This document shows positions 31,853 through 40,417 of a DNA stretch of 64,000 bases, in pieces. A model generated the notes under the pieces. The model saw nothing but the letters and a program-made list of their open reading frames with translations. It was not told the DNA's origin and did no database searches. This DNA is from E44-bin89 sp034409565 (GTDB lineage Bacteria > Chloroflexota > Dehalococcoidia > Dehalococcoidales > RBG-16-60-22). The position numbers were made by a program, and so were the translations under genes. The DNA is taken from contig DAOUMS010000003.1 in assembly GCA_034409565.1 (NCBI GenBank), forward strand, positions 62,001 through 126,000. The letters are read 5' to 3'. Position 1 is the stretch's first letter; each line of letters begins with the position of its first letter.

Positions 31853-33562
31853 CTATTCTCCAGCAAAAAGTTTCTTGTAGTATTCCATTCTGCCAAGAAA
31901 TTGGGGTGCCAGAACCGTACTATCCGGAATGACGTTAATCACCGAGGTCTTCCCTGAGTTAAAAGCTCTCTCCAGTGCGGGCCGGAGATGCTGTGGCTCG
32001 GTAACTAATTCCGTATGACATCCCATCTCGGCGAATATCTTATCGTACCTGATATCGGGCAGCATGCTCCAGTCGCAGTCCTTCACGTCCTCGGGCATAA
32101 TTGCCTTTTGCGCTGAGTAACCAATCCAACTGCTGTTGTTAAAAAGCAGGTAACAGGCCGGGATGTTGTAGCGGGCCGCGGTTTCAATATCAAAGCCGGC
32201 GATACCCATACCGCCATCGCCCAAAAGGTCGACCACCTGCTTGCCTGGCCTGGCTAGTTGGGCGCCCATGGCGATGCCCACGCCGTGGCCAACACCGCTC
32301 CAGGTGGCACCATCCAGTATATGCCCGGCAAAGAAGGCCTTTATCTTGTCCGTGGCGAAACCGGCCATGCAGAAAGAGTCCAGGATAACGGTGGCATCTC
32401 TGTCCAGGAAATCACAAAGTTCAGCCGCTATGAAGTGAGGGTTGATAGCCTTGTTGTTACGCACCTCATCGATAAGCTTTTTCTCCTTGGCCCGGTCTTC
32501 CTCCCTCACCTTGTTGACTATGGCCAACCACTCGCTTCTATCCGGCTTCTTTTTCATCATGTCTTTGGCACAGTCTATCATTTGCCGCAAAACTGGCTTG
32601 GGGCTGCCCAGAATTGATACCTCGGTGGGCAGCCGGGTGGTCAGTTCCTCAGGGTCTTCTGATACCTGGATATACCTGACGTTCTCCACCGGAAAGCGCG
32701 GCGGCATACCAAAGCCCTCAAGCATATTCATCCTCAAGCCGAAGATAGCGATGACGTCAGATTGCATCTGGATTGGCCTTCGGAAACCAGCGCCAAAGGC
32801 TAGGGGGTGGTCCTCAGGTACGGCGCCTCTGCCCATTCTCCGGGTCAGTACCGGGATGTCAAGCAGTTCGACGAATTCCCTGAGTTCCGCCGAGGCATCA
32901 GACCAGTAAATACCGTCACCACCGATAATCACCGGTTTTTTGGCCTCAAGTAGCATGCGCGTGGCTTTTTCTACCATTTCGGGGTCGCCAGCCGGCCGGG
33001 ACGGGGAGGCACAGACACCGTGCGGCAAATAGCCCCGCAGGGAATTTTCATCCCCGGCGACCTTCCCCTGGATATTTACCGGAATTTCCAGGGCCACCGG
33101 TCCACAGGGGTAGGTGGTCGCATCCCGGATGGCTTTCTGGGTGAAGTAAGCTATCATAGAAGGGTCAATAATCCGCCTCGTCCACTTGGTGAAGTGACCT
33201 GATAACGGCTCGGCATACGCCTCCTGAAAAGGGCCCCAGCCATCTTCTTCTGTGGCATGCTGACCGAGAAGACAGATGACCGGGCTCCTGGCCAGATAGG
33301 CCTGGTACATGGCCGATATCATATTGCCAAAGCCAGGTCCGGCAGTACCCATGGCCACCCCTATTTTGCCACTGGCTCTGGCCCATCCGTCAGCCATATA
33401 GACCCCTGACTGCTCATGCCGCATGTGATAGGTCTTGATACCGGCTCTGTCCAGGGCCACCTGAATCTGCCAGACGTGACCGCCGTGGACACCGGCGTAC
33501 CACTCTACCCCCTCCTCTTTTAAAATCTTGGCGACTACACCGACGACCTTGATGTCTGCCAT
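31853..33562 (-). CDS. Thiamine-diphosphate enzyme, oxalyl-CoA decarboxylase / 2-hydroxyacyl-CoA lyase-like
   Basis: This is a 569-aa enzyme with the three TPP domains. The catalytic Glu is in Y-H-M-R-H-E-Q-S-G-V-Y-M-A-D-G, the central domain has V-I-I-G-G-D-G, and the TPP motif is L-L-G-D-G-G-M-G-I-A with a following F-N-N. It could equally be annotated as acetolactate synthase-like. The neighbouring CoA-transferase and the length close to oxalyl-CoA decarboxylase favour a CoA-thioester C-C lyase or decarboxylase. ATG 33562 follows GGAGGTG. Confidence 0.8.
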   Translation of the reverse strand: MADIKVVGVVAKILKEEGVEWYAGVHGGHVWQIQVALDRAGIKTYHMRHEQSGVYMADGWARASGKIGVAMGTAGPGFGNMISAMYQAYLARSPVICLLGQHATEEDGWGPFQEAYAEPLSGHFTKWTRRIIDPSMIAYFTQKAIRDATTYPCGPVALEIPVNIQGKVAGDENSLRGYLPHGVCASPSRPAGDPEMVEKATRMLLEAKKPVIIGGDGIYWSDASAELREFVELLDIPVLTRRMGRGAVPEDHPLAFGAGFRRPIQMQSDVIAIFGLRMNMLEGFGMPPRFPVENVRYIQVSEDPEELTTRLPTEVSILGSPKPVLRQMIDCAKDMMKKKPDRSEWLAIVNKVREEDRAKEKKLIDEVRNNKAINPHFIAAELCDFLDRDATVILDSFCMAGFATDKIKAFFAGHILDGATWSGVGHGVGIAMGAQLARPGKQVVDLLGDGGMGIAGFDIETAARYNIPACYLLFNNSSWIGYSAQKAIMPEDVKDCDWSMLPDIRYDKIFAEMGCHTELVTEPQHLRPALERAFNSGKTSVINVIPDSTVLAPQFLGRMEYYKKLFAGE

Positions 33563-33869
33563 TTTTCACCTCCATTTATTATTTACGGTCGTCAAATTTT
33601 CAAATGTCCTCTTGCTAGACGGAAAGCCAGCGTGTTTTCACCCCTTTTCCTCATTTTTTAGCGTATATATATGGAAAGAAGCATTGTCGGCATCATTCTA
33701 GCACCAGTGAAAGGCTAGGTAAAGAGATGCCGGGTAAAGTAAAAAGCCAGATTGGGTGATAAAAAAAGAAATTTTACCTGGCTTGGTAATTTGTCTGGGA
33801 GCTTACTCTGGTCGGGTGGAGGTAAAGATAAATGGAATCAGGTTTGAAGGGCAGAAAGGCATAAAAAAG
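33563..33869. other. Intergenic gap between TPP enzyme and tRNA-His
   Basis: About 307 AT-rich bases with no credible gene. It contains an imperfect hairpin around 33747-33787 (AAGCCAG with CTGGCTT, inner GGT..TAAAA with TTTTACC) and weak -35/-10-like hexamers for the TPP gene. I cannot assign a regulator or RNA. Confidence 0.4.
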
Positions 33870-33947
33870 TGGGGTGAGTGGAGGGATTCGAACCCTCGTT
33901 CTCCAGGGCCACAACCTGGCGCCTTAAACCACTCGGCTACACTCACC
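33870..33947 (-). tRNA. tRNA-His (anticodon GTG)
   Basis: Cloverleaf with acceptor GTGAGTG/CACTCAC, the extra 5' G (33947) paired to discriminator C as required for histidine tRNA, anticodon loop TTGTGGC and T arm GAGGG/CCCTC. CCA is encoded (33870-33872). Confidence 0.92.
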
Positions 33948-34017
33948 ACCGGCCAAAGCTATTATAGCTGAAAAATGGCCGTGCTTTCAAATTAACGCAT
34001 TTCCTGCGCTCGTCTAA

Positions 34018-34347
34018 TCACTTGTCAGCGAGCTGGACAATGGTCACGCCGGTGCCTCCCTCACCGTACTCGCCAAGGCGGTATGACTTCACCAGCGGGT
34101 GCCCGGACAACTTTTCCTGCACCGCATAGCGCAGCGTCCCGGTGCCCTTGCCGTGGATTATCCTGACCTGAATCAGGCCGGCCATGAAGGCATCGTGCAG
34201 GTACTGGTCCAGCCGGAACAGCGCTTCGCCAACGGTGAGATGGCGAAGACGGAGCTCGTCCGTTACCGTTAGTCTTCTACTCTGGTGTTCATATCTGTGC
34301 ATCGGGAACTGTGCCTTGATTGTAGCACCTGATGGCGCCAGAGACAA
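34018..34347 (-). CDS. Stand-alone Smr-domain protein
   Basis: This protein of about 95-109 aa consists of a single Smr domain as at the C-terminus of MutS2: L-R-L-R-H-L-T-V-G-E-A, then V-R-I-I-H-G-K-G-T-G-T-L-R and G-E-G-G-T-G-V-T-I-V. Smr domains are DNA or RNA nicking nucleases. The start could be 34347 or ATG 34302. No MutS core is attached, so this is either a true small Smr protein or the surviving tail of a mutS2. It is divergent from uvrA. Confidence 0.72.
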   Translation of the reverse strand: MSLAPSGATIKAQFPMHRYEHQSRRLTVTDELRLRHLTVGEALFRLDQYLHDAFMAGLIQVRIIHGKGTGTLRYAVQEKLSGHPLVKSYRLGEYGEGGTGVTIVQLADK

Positions 34348-34351
34348 ATTC

Positions 34352-34381
34352 TTGTGAGGGCAACCGCTCCAGTGCTAGAAT
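34352..34381 (+). promoter_or_regulatory. Likely promoter of uvrA
   Basis: TTGTGA (34352-34357), an 18-base spacer and TAGAAT (34376-34381), giving a leader of about 24 nt to ATG 34413. No clear SOS operator was seen. Confidence 0.4.
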
Positions 34382-34412
34382 AATTCTGGACTGTGCTATA
34401 AGGATTTATAAA

Positions 34413-37256
34413 ATGCCACTGGATGCCATCGTTGTCAAGGGTGCCCGCGAGCACAACCTGAAAAATATAGACGTCACCATACCCCGCGATAAGCTGGTGG
34501 TCATCACCGGTGTCTCCGGCAGTGGTAAAAGCTCGCTGGCCTTTGACACCATCTACGCGGAAGGCCAGCGCCGCTATGTGGAGTCACTCTCGGCGTATGC
34601 CCGCCAGTTTCTGGGCCGGATGGAGAAGCCCGATGTCGATTACATTGAGGGCTTGAGTCCGGCCATCTCCATCGACCAGAAGGGGCCGAGCAAGAACCCG
34701 CGCTCCACCGTGGGCACGGTGACCGAGGTGTTCGATTACCTGAGGCTGCTCTTCGCTCGCGTTGGCCACCCCCACTGCCCCAAGTGCGGGCGGGAAATCA
34801 CCACCCAGACGGTGCAGCAGATTGTGGACGCGGTGCAGGGTCTCCCTGAGGGCAGCCGCATCATGATTATGGCACCGCTTATTCGCGACCGCAAGGGGGA
34901 GTACCAGCAGGTTTTTATGGACCTGCGCCAGGCGGGCTATGTCCGGGTGAGGGTTGACGGCGAGATTCATGACCTCTCGGAAGAGTTCCAGCTGGATAAG
35001 AATAAGAAACACTCCATCGAGGCGGTGGTCGACCGTCTGGTGGTCGGGCAGGGGGAGAGGCAGCGGATTGCCGACTCGGTGGAGACAGCTCTCAAACTGG
35101 GTGCTGGCGTGGTGCTGGTATCCATCATAGAGGGCGAGGAGCTGCTCTTCTCCGAGCATTTTGCCTGTGTCTACGACGGCATCAGCCTCGGCGAGATAAC
35201 GCCCCGCACCTTCAGCTTCAACAGCCCCCACGGTGCCTGCCCGGAATGCTCCGGTCTGGGCGTCAAGCTGGAGATACACCCGGACCTGGTTCTGCCCAAT
35301 AAGGAACTATCCATCGCGCAGGGGGCAATCCGCCCCTGGCAGTTCCAGTCGTGGTACTTCTATCAGCTTGATTCTCTGGCCAGAAATTACGGCTTCTCGC
35401 TGAACACGCCGGTCAAGGACCTCGCCGAGAAGGAGCTCAACCTGATACTCTACGGTGAAGAGGGGGACTGGCACCGTTACCGGAACCGCTTCGGGCGGGT
35501 CAGGGAGTATTTCAGTGGTTTTGAAGGCGTGATTCCCAGAATGGAGCGCCTCTACCGTGACACCGAATCGGAGAACTCGCGGGCGGATATAGAGCGCTAC
35601 ATGGTCTCCACGCCCTGTCCCGTCTGCGAGGGCAAACGGCTGAAACCGGAGTCGCTGGCGGTGACCATCGGCGGCCGTAATATCATGGACGTCGGCGCGA
35701 TGTCGGTGGTGCACGAACTGGAGTGGATAACTGAAATCGGGGGTAAGGTGCTCAGTGAACGGGAAAAGATAATTGCCCGGGAGATTTTGAAGGAGATTAA
35801 GTCGAGGCTCGGCTTTCTCAAGGACGTGGGGCTGGAATACCTGACCATTGACCGTGCTGCCGCCACGTTGAGCGGTGGCGAGGCACAGCGCATCCGTCTG
35901 GCCACGCAGATTGGCAGCGGACTCATGGGCGTGCTCTATATCTGTGATGAGCCCACCGTGGGGCTGCACCCGGCCGATGATGCCCGCCTGATAAATACGC
36001 TGAAACGATTGCGCGACCTGGGCAACACGATACTGGTGGTGGAGCACGATGAGGCTATGATGCGCGCCGCCGACCACATCATTGACATGGGGCCGGGGGC
36101 GGGAGAGCACGGCGGCAAGATTGTGACCATGGGCACGCTGGCCGATATCATGGCCAGCCAGGAATCAGTCACCGGCCAGTACCTCAGCGGCACCAGGCAG
36201 ATTCCACTGCCCGGCCAGCGCCGTCCCGGCAATGGTGGGGAAATGGTCATCAGGGGGGCCAGGCAGAATAACCTGAAGGACATTGATGTCCGTATCCCGC
36301 TGGGCAAGTTTGTCTGCATTACCGGCGTCTCCGGCAGCGGTAAAAGCACGCTTATCGACGAGATTTTATACCGCAAGCTGGCCCAGGTTTTCTACCGGTC
36401 GAGGGAGAGGGCTGGCGACTGTGATGAAATTATCGGCGTGGAGCATATTGACAAGGTGGTCAATATTGACCAGTCGCCGATTGGTCGGACGCCGCGGAGC
36501 AATCCGGCCACCTATACCGGCACCTTCACGCCGATTCGCGAGCTTTTTGCCACCGTTCCCGAGGCGCGGATGAGGGGCTATGCGCCGGGTCGCTTCTCCT
36601 TCAACGTGAAGGGCGGGCGCTGTGAGGCCTGCCGCGGGGAGGGCTATATCCAGATTGAGATGCAGTTCCTGCCCGATGTTACCGTCCCCTGCGAAGTATG
36701 TAAAGGCCAGCGCTATAACCGGGAGGCCCTGGAGGTGCGGTTCAAGGGCAAAAACATCGCCGAGGTCCTCGATATGACGGTGGAGCAGGCGCTTGCTTTC
36801 TTCACCAATTTTCCCAAAGTTAAGAATAAGCTCCAGACATTGCGGGACGTCGGGCTGGGGTATATCCACCTCGGCCAGCCAGCGCCAACACTTTCTGGCG
36901 GAGAGGCACAGCGGGTGAAGCTGTCCACAGAACTGTCACGTCGCGCTACCGGAAGAACGCTCTACATTCTGGACGAACCGACCACCGGGCTTTCTTTTGA
37001 GGACGTCGCGGCGTTGCTGAGGGTACTGCAGCGACTGGTGGAGGCGGGTAATACGGTGGTGGTCATCGAGCACCACCTGGATGTAATCAAGAACGCCGAC
37101 TATATCATCGACCTTGGCCCTGGCGCCGGGGACCTGGGGGGATACGTGGTTGCCACTGGGACTCCCGAGGAGATAGCACGGGTAAAGGGCTCGGCCACCG
37201 GACAATATCTGGGCAGAGTGCTCCGCCAGGGTGTTGCGCCGGTGCTGACCAGTTAA
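34413..37256 (+). CDS. uvrA: UvrABC excinuclease subunit A
   Basis: UvrA is the damage-recognising ATPase of nucleotide excision repair. The 947-aa protein shows two ABC modules: Walker A TGVSGSGKSSLAFDT near the N-terminus and ITGVSGSGKSTL in the second half, two LSGGEAQR signatures, and zinc modules with C-P-K-C (first) and C-E-A-C plus C-E-V-C (later). The start ATG 34413 (M-P-L-D-A-I-V-V-K-G-A-R-E-H-N-L) reproduces the family N-terminus and follows AAGG. uvrB and uvrC are not in the window. Confidence 0.97.
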   Translation: MPLDAIVVKGAREHNLKNIDVTIPRDKLVVITGVSGSGKSSLAFDTIYAEGQRRYVESLSAYARQFLGRMEKPDVDYIEGLSPAISIDQKGPSKNPRSTVGTVTEVFDYLRLLFARVGHPHCPKCGREITTQTVQQIVDAVQGLPEGSRIMIMAPLIRDRKGEYQQVFMDLRQAGYVRVRVDGEIHDLSEEFQLDKNKKHSIEAVVDRLVVGQGERQRIADSVETALKLGAGVVLVSIIEGEELLFSEHFACVYDGISLGEITPRTFSFNSPHGACPECSGLGVKLEIHPDLVLPNKELSIAQGAIRPWQFQSWYFYQLDSLARNYGFSLNTPVKDLAEKELNLILYGEEGDWHRYRNRFGRVREYFSGFEGVIPRMERLYRDTESENSRADIERYMVSTPCPVCEGKRLKPESLAVTIGGRNIMDVGAMSVVHELEWITEIGGKVLSEREKIIAREILKEIKSRLGFLKDVGLEYLTIDRAAATLSGGEAQRIRLATQIGSGLMGVLYICDEPTVGLHPADDARLINTLKRLRDLGNTILVVEHDEAMMRAADHIIDMGPGAGEHGGKIVTMGTLADIMASQESVTGQYLSGTRQIPLPGQRRPGNGGEMVIRGARQNNLKDIDVRIPLGKFVCITGVSGSGKSTLIDEILYRKLAQVFYRSRERAGDCDEIIGVEHIDKVVNIDQSPIGRTPRSNPATYTGTFTPIRELFATVPEARMRGYAPGRFSFNVKGGRCEACRGEGYIQIEMQFLPDVTVPCEVCKGQRYNREALEVRFKGKNIAEVLDMTVEQALAFFTNFPKVKNKLQTLRDVGLGYIHLGQPAPTLSGGEAQRVKLSTELSRRATGRTLYILDEPTTGLSFEDVAALLRVLQRLVEAGNTVVVIEHHLDVIKNADYIIDLGPGAGDLGGYVVATGTPEEIARVKGSATGQYLGRVLRQGVAPVLTS

Positions 37257-37295
37257 ACTTTTGGCTACTTAATGGTACATAGATAAGAATTAAGC

Positions 37296-38516
37296 ATGAT
37301 AGAGCGTAAACGGCCCTCTTTTTTTTATGGCTACGTGATTGTGGCGGTGGCATTTCTCCTCATGCTTATCATGTGGGGGGCGTACTACAGCTTTGGCATC
37401 TTCTTCGAGCCGTTGCTTGCCCAGTTCGGCTGGACCAAGGCCATGACCTCGGGCGCCTTTTCTCTTTCCTTTTTCCTCACCGGCATCCTGGGGGTTCTGG
37501 CGGGAAAGTTGACGGACCGCTTCGGGCCGCGAGTGGTGATGACGTTCTGCGGCTTCTTTTTGGGGCTTGGCTACATACTGGTCTCGCGGACGACCACCAT
37601 CTGGCAGCTATATCTCTTTTATGGAATAGTGGTCGCCCTGGGAATGGCTGCCTCAGTAGCGCCCCTGCAATCCACGGTGGCGAGGTGGTTTGTAAAGAAG
37701 AGGGGCGCCATGAATGGCATTATTGGCGTGGGCATGGTTATTGTACCGCCGCTCGCCCACCAGCTTATCTCCCACCACGGCTGGCGCCTGTCATACATAA
37801 TCGTGGGCTCAATAGCGCTGGTACTGATGATGCTGTCGGCGCAGTTCTTGCGGCGTGACCCCGGGCAGAAGGGGCAGCGGCCCTACGGTGAGAATGAGGT
37901 TGAGGTGGAATCGGTTCCTCCGGACCGCGGCTTTTCCCTGCGGCGGGCAGCCCGCACCTGGCAGTTCTGGATACTGGTTATGGCACTGCTCTGCTTTACC
38001 ATGGGTGAAGGGACGGTACTGGTGCACATTGTGTCACATGCCATAGGGCTTCATATTTCCGCGGATAATGCGGCGCTCATCATACCGATTATCGGTTTTA
38101 CCAGCATACCGGGCCGAATCCTGCTGGGTATAATTGGTGATAAAATCGGCAATAAGAATGCGTATTTGATTGGTTTTGTCTTTATTGATGTGTCATTATT
38201 TATGCTGTTGGTATCCAGGGAGCTGTGGATGATTTACCTGTTTGCCGTCATCTACGGGTTCGGGTATGGGGGTTTATCGGTTTTGATATCGCCCATCATC
38301 GCGGAGCTTTTCGGGCTCGGTTCCCATGGCGTTATCATGGGGGCGGTAGTCATGTTTGGTGGCACCGGGGGGATGGCCATCGGCCCGTTGCTGGCCGGGC
38401 ATATATTTGACATCACCGGCAGCTATCAGTCGGCGTTCCTGCTGTATGCCGTAATTGGTGTTGTCGGACTGGTTCTCGTTTCACGTCTGAAACCGGTACT
38501 GATACACTCTGCCTAG
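37296..38516 (+). CDS. MFS transporter, OFA-type (first of tandem pair)
   Basis: This is a 406-aa 12-helix major facilitator. F-F-Y-G-Y-V-I-V, Y-S-F-G-I-F-F-E-P-L and D-R-F-G-P-R match the oxalate/formate antiporter and monocarboxylate group. It is a close paralogue of the next gene, sharing the I-F-F-x-P-L-L and L-W-M-x-Y-L-F-A-V patterns, so the pair arose by duplication. An organic acid substrate is likely but unproven. Confidence 0.82.
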   Translation: MIERKRPSFFYGYVIVAVAFLLMLIMWGAYYSFGIFFEPLLAQFGWTKAMTSGAFSLSFFLTGILGVLAGKLTDRFGPRVVMTFCGFFLGLGYILVSRTTTIWQLYLFYGIVVALGMAASVAPLQSTVARWFVKKRGAMNGIIGVGMVIVPPLAHQLISHHGWRLSYIIVGSIALVLMMLSAQFLRRDPGQKGQRPYGENEVEVESVPPDRGFSLRRAARTWQFWILVMALLCFTMGEGTVLVHIVSHAIGLHISADNAALIIPIIGFTSIPGRILLGIIGDKIGNKNAYLIGFVFIDVSLFMLLVSRELWMIYLFAVIYGFGYGGLSVLISPIIAELFGLGSHGVIMGAVVMFGGTGGMAIGPLLAGHIFDITGSYQSAFLLYAVIGVVGLVLVSRLKPVLIHSA

Positions 38517-38549
38517 CAATGCCGGCTGAGTCTTCGGTTAGGGGCATTG

Positions 38550-39791
38550 ATGAGTATGGGTACGTTAAGGAAAGCAAAATTTTTCTACGGACATGTCATC
38601 GTAGCTGCCAGCTTCGCCATACAGTTGATTTGCATTGGCACGTTCTTCACTTACGGCATTTTCTTCAAGCCGTTGCTTGATGAATTTGGCTGGTCGAGGG
38701 CAATGATTTCCGGTGCTTCCTCAGTCACCATGCTTTTTGTCGGCTTTGTGGGTGTATTCGCTGGTCGACTCAATGACCGGTTCGGGCCGCGCCTCATCAT
38801 GGTGGTTTCCGGCCTTTTTCTCGGCGGTGGTTGCTTGTTGATGTCGCAGTTACAGGCCCCGTGGCAGTTATACCTGTTCCTGGGCGTAATCATTGGCACG
38901 GGCATGGCCAGCCACGATGTTGTTACTTTATCGACGGTTGCCCGCTGGTTTGTCCGCAAACGGGGGATGATGACGGGCATTGTCAAAGTGGGCACCGGGG
39001 CCGGGCAGTTGATGGTGCCGCTCATTGCCACGGCGCTCATTGTCGCCTACGACTGGCGTAATTCTTATCTTATTATTGGCGCTACCGCTCTCATCCTGTT
39101 CGCCTTAGTTGCCCAGTTATTCCGGCGCGACCCGCAGCAAATGGGTTTGCTTCCCGATGGTGCTGATAGAGTGGTGTCAACTGTGGCTGCGTCAGCAGAG
39201 TCCGGCCTGCTGCTCCGCGAGGCATTCCGGACCAGACAGTTCTGGATAATCTGCCTTGCCTATTTCTCCGCGATATACTGCCTGCTCACTATCGTCGTGC
39301 ATATTGTGCCGCATGCCACTGATGTTGGTATATCAGCGACTGGGGCCGCCGGTGTCCTGTCCACCATCGGCGGCGTGAGTATGGTCGGCCGGTTCACCAT
39401 GGGTACCGCCAGCGATAGAATTGGCGGCAAGCGGGCCATGATAATCTGTTTTATCATTTTGATGGCCAGTTTTCTCTGGTTGCTGGTTATCAGGGAACTG
39501 TGGATGTTTTATCTGTTTGCCGTGGTTTATGGCTTTGCTCACGGCGGGTTCTTCGTTTTGATTTCGCCGATGACTGCCGGACTATTTGGTACCAGAGCGC
39601 ACGGTGTTATTTTCGGTACTATGTATCTTGCTGGCACACTTGGGGGCGCGGCTGGGCCATGGCTGGCCGGGCATATATTTGACATAACGCAGAGCTATCA
39701 AATCGTTTTCTGGATACTTTTAATCTTGAGTGCCACTGGCCTACTGCTGATTTCGACCGTGAAGCCGCTCCCGGGTAAGGAAAAGGGATAA
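38550..39791 (+). CDS. MFS transporter, OFA-type (second of tandem pair)
   Basis: This is a 413-aa protein with 12 predicted helices and the same family motifs (F-F-Y-G-H-V-I-V, Y-G-I-F-F-K-P-L-L, D-R-F-G-P-R). The N-terminal half is nearly alignable by eye with the preceding gene, while the central loop differs. ATG 38550 is preferred over the TTG before it. There are 33 bases between the two genes, so co-transcription is plausible. Confidence 0.82.
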   Translation: MSMGTLRKAKFFYGHVIVAASFAIQLICIGTFFTYGIFFKPLLDEFGWSRAMISGASSVTMLFVGFVGVFAGRLNDRFGPRLIMVVSGLFLGGGCLLMSQLQAPWQLYLFLGVIIGTGMASHDVVTLSTVARWFVRKRGMMTGIVKVGTGAGQLMVPLIATALIVAYDWRNSYLIIGATALILFALVAQLFRRDPQQMGLLPDGADRVVSTVAASAESGLLLREAFRTRQFWIICLAYFSAIYCLLTIVVHIVPHATDVGISATGAAGVLSTIGGVSMVGRFTMGTASDRIGGKRAMIICFIILMASFLWLLVIRELWMFYLFAVVYGFAHGGFFVLISPMTAGLFGTRAHGVIFGTMYLAGTLGGAAGPWLAGHIFDITQSYQIVFWILLILSATGLLLISTVKPLPGKEKG

Positions 39792-39809
39792 CCGGCCGCC
39801 ATATTTATG

Positions 39810-39839
39810 TTGCTGAACCAGGCCCGATATTAGTATTAT
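39810..39839 (+). promoter_or_regulatory. Possible promoter of the HD-domain gene
   Basis: TTGCTG (39810-39815), an 18-base spacer and TATTAT (39834-39839); the gene follows with a strong AAAGGAGGTGA ribosome-binding site. Confidence 0.4.
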
Positions 39840-39862
39840 TAAGTAGGGAAAGGAGGTGAGGC

Positions 39863-40414
39863 ATGGATCGGGGAGAAGTGCTTGATTCCATTAAGGCCAA
39901 TGTGGAAGATGAAAACTTGGTCAAGCACATGCTGGCGACCGAAGCAATTATGCGGGCTCTGGCCAGGCGTTTTGGCGAGGACGAGGTGGAGTGGGGTCTT
40001 ACCGGGTTGCTGCATGATATAGATGTGGAGCTGACTGATGGCGATATGAGTAGCCACAGTCGGCTCGGTGCTGACCTGGCAAGAGAACTGGGTGCCAGCG
40101 AGGCCATGGCCCACGCCATTCTGACCCACAACGAGCGGCATGGCGTGGCGCTGGAGACAATGCTTGACCAGGCGCTGTTCTGCACCGACTCGCTCGCACA
40201 TCTCATCTTTGACGCGGCGCTGGTTCGTCCCGATAAAAAGCTGGCCGGGCTGGAAGTGGACTCGATAAGAAAGAGATACCAGGAGAAGAGCTTTGCCGCC
40301 GGGGTCAGCCGGGAACGGATTGTGCGCTGCGTTGACATCGGGCTGGAACTCGACGAGTTTATCGGTCTAGGGCTGGAGGCAATGAAAGGCATTGCCGCAA
40401 AACTTGGACTGTAG
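39863..40414 (+). CDS. HD-domain (HDIG-type) phosphohydrolase
   Basis: This is a 183-aa metal-dependent phosphohydrolase of the HD superfamily. H in V-K-H-M-L-A-T-E, the HD pair in G-L-L-H-D-I-D, and later H-S-R-L-G and T-H-N-E-R-H form the usual metal site. The substrate is unknown. ATG 39863 follows AAAGGAGGTGA. Confidence 0.82.
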   Translation: MDRGEVLDSIKANVEDENLVKHMLATEAIMRALARRFGEDEVEWGLTGLLHDIDVELTDGDMSSHSRLGADLARELGASEAMAHAILTHNERHGVALETMLDQALFCTDSLAHLIFDAALVRPDKKLAGLEVDSIRKRYQEKSFAAGVSRERIVRCVDIGLELDEFIGLGLEAMKGIAAKLGL

Positions 40415-40417
40415 CCG

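Noticed and set aside
33747..33787. Riboswitch or small RNA in the gap before tRNA-His
   Set aside because: Only an imperfect hairpin with a long loop is visible; no known consensus and no promoter or terminator around it.
34584..36869. Long open frames antisense to uvrA
   Set aside because: UvrA is complete and unmistakable on the plus strand; the reverse frames have skewed composition and no motifs.
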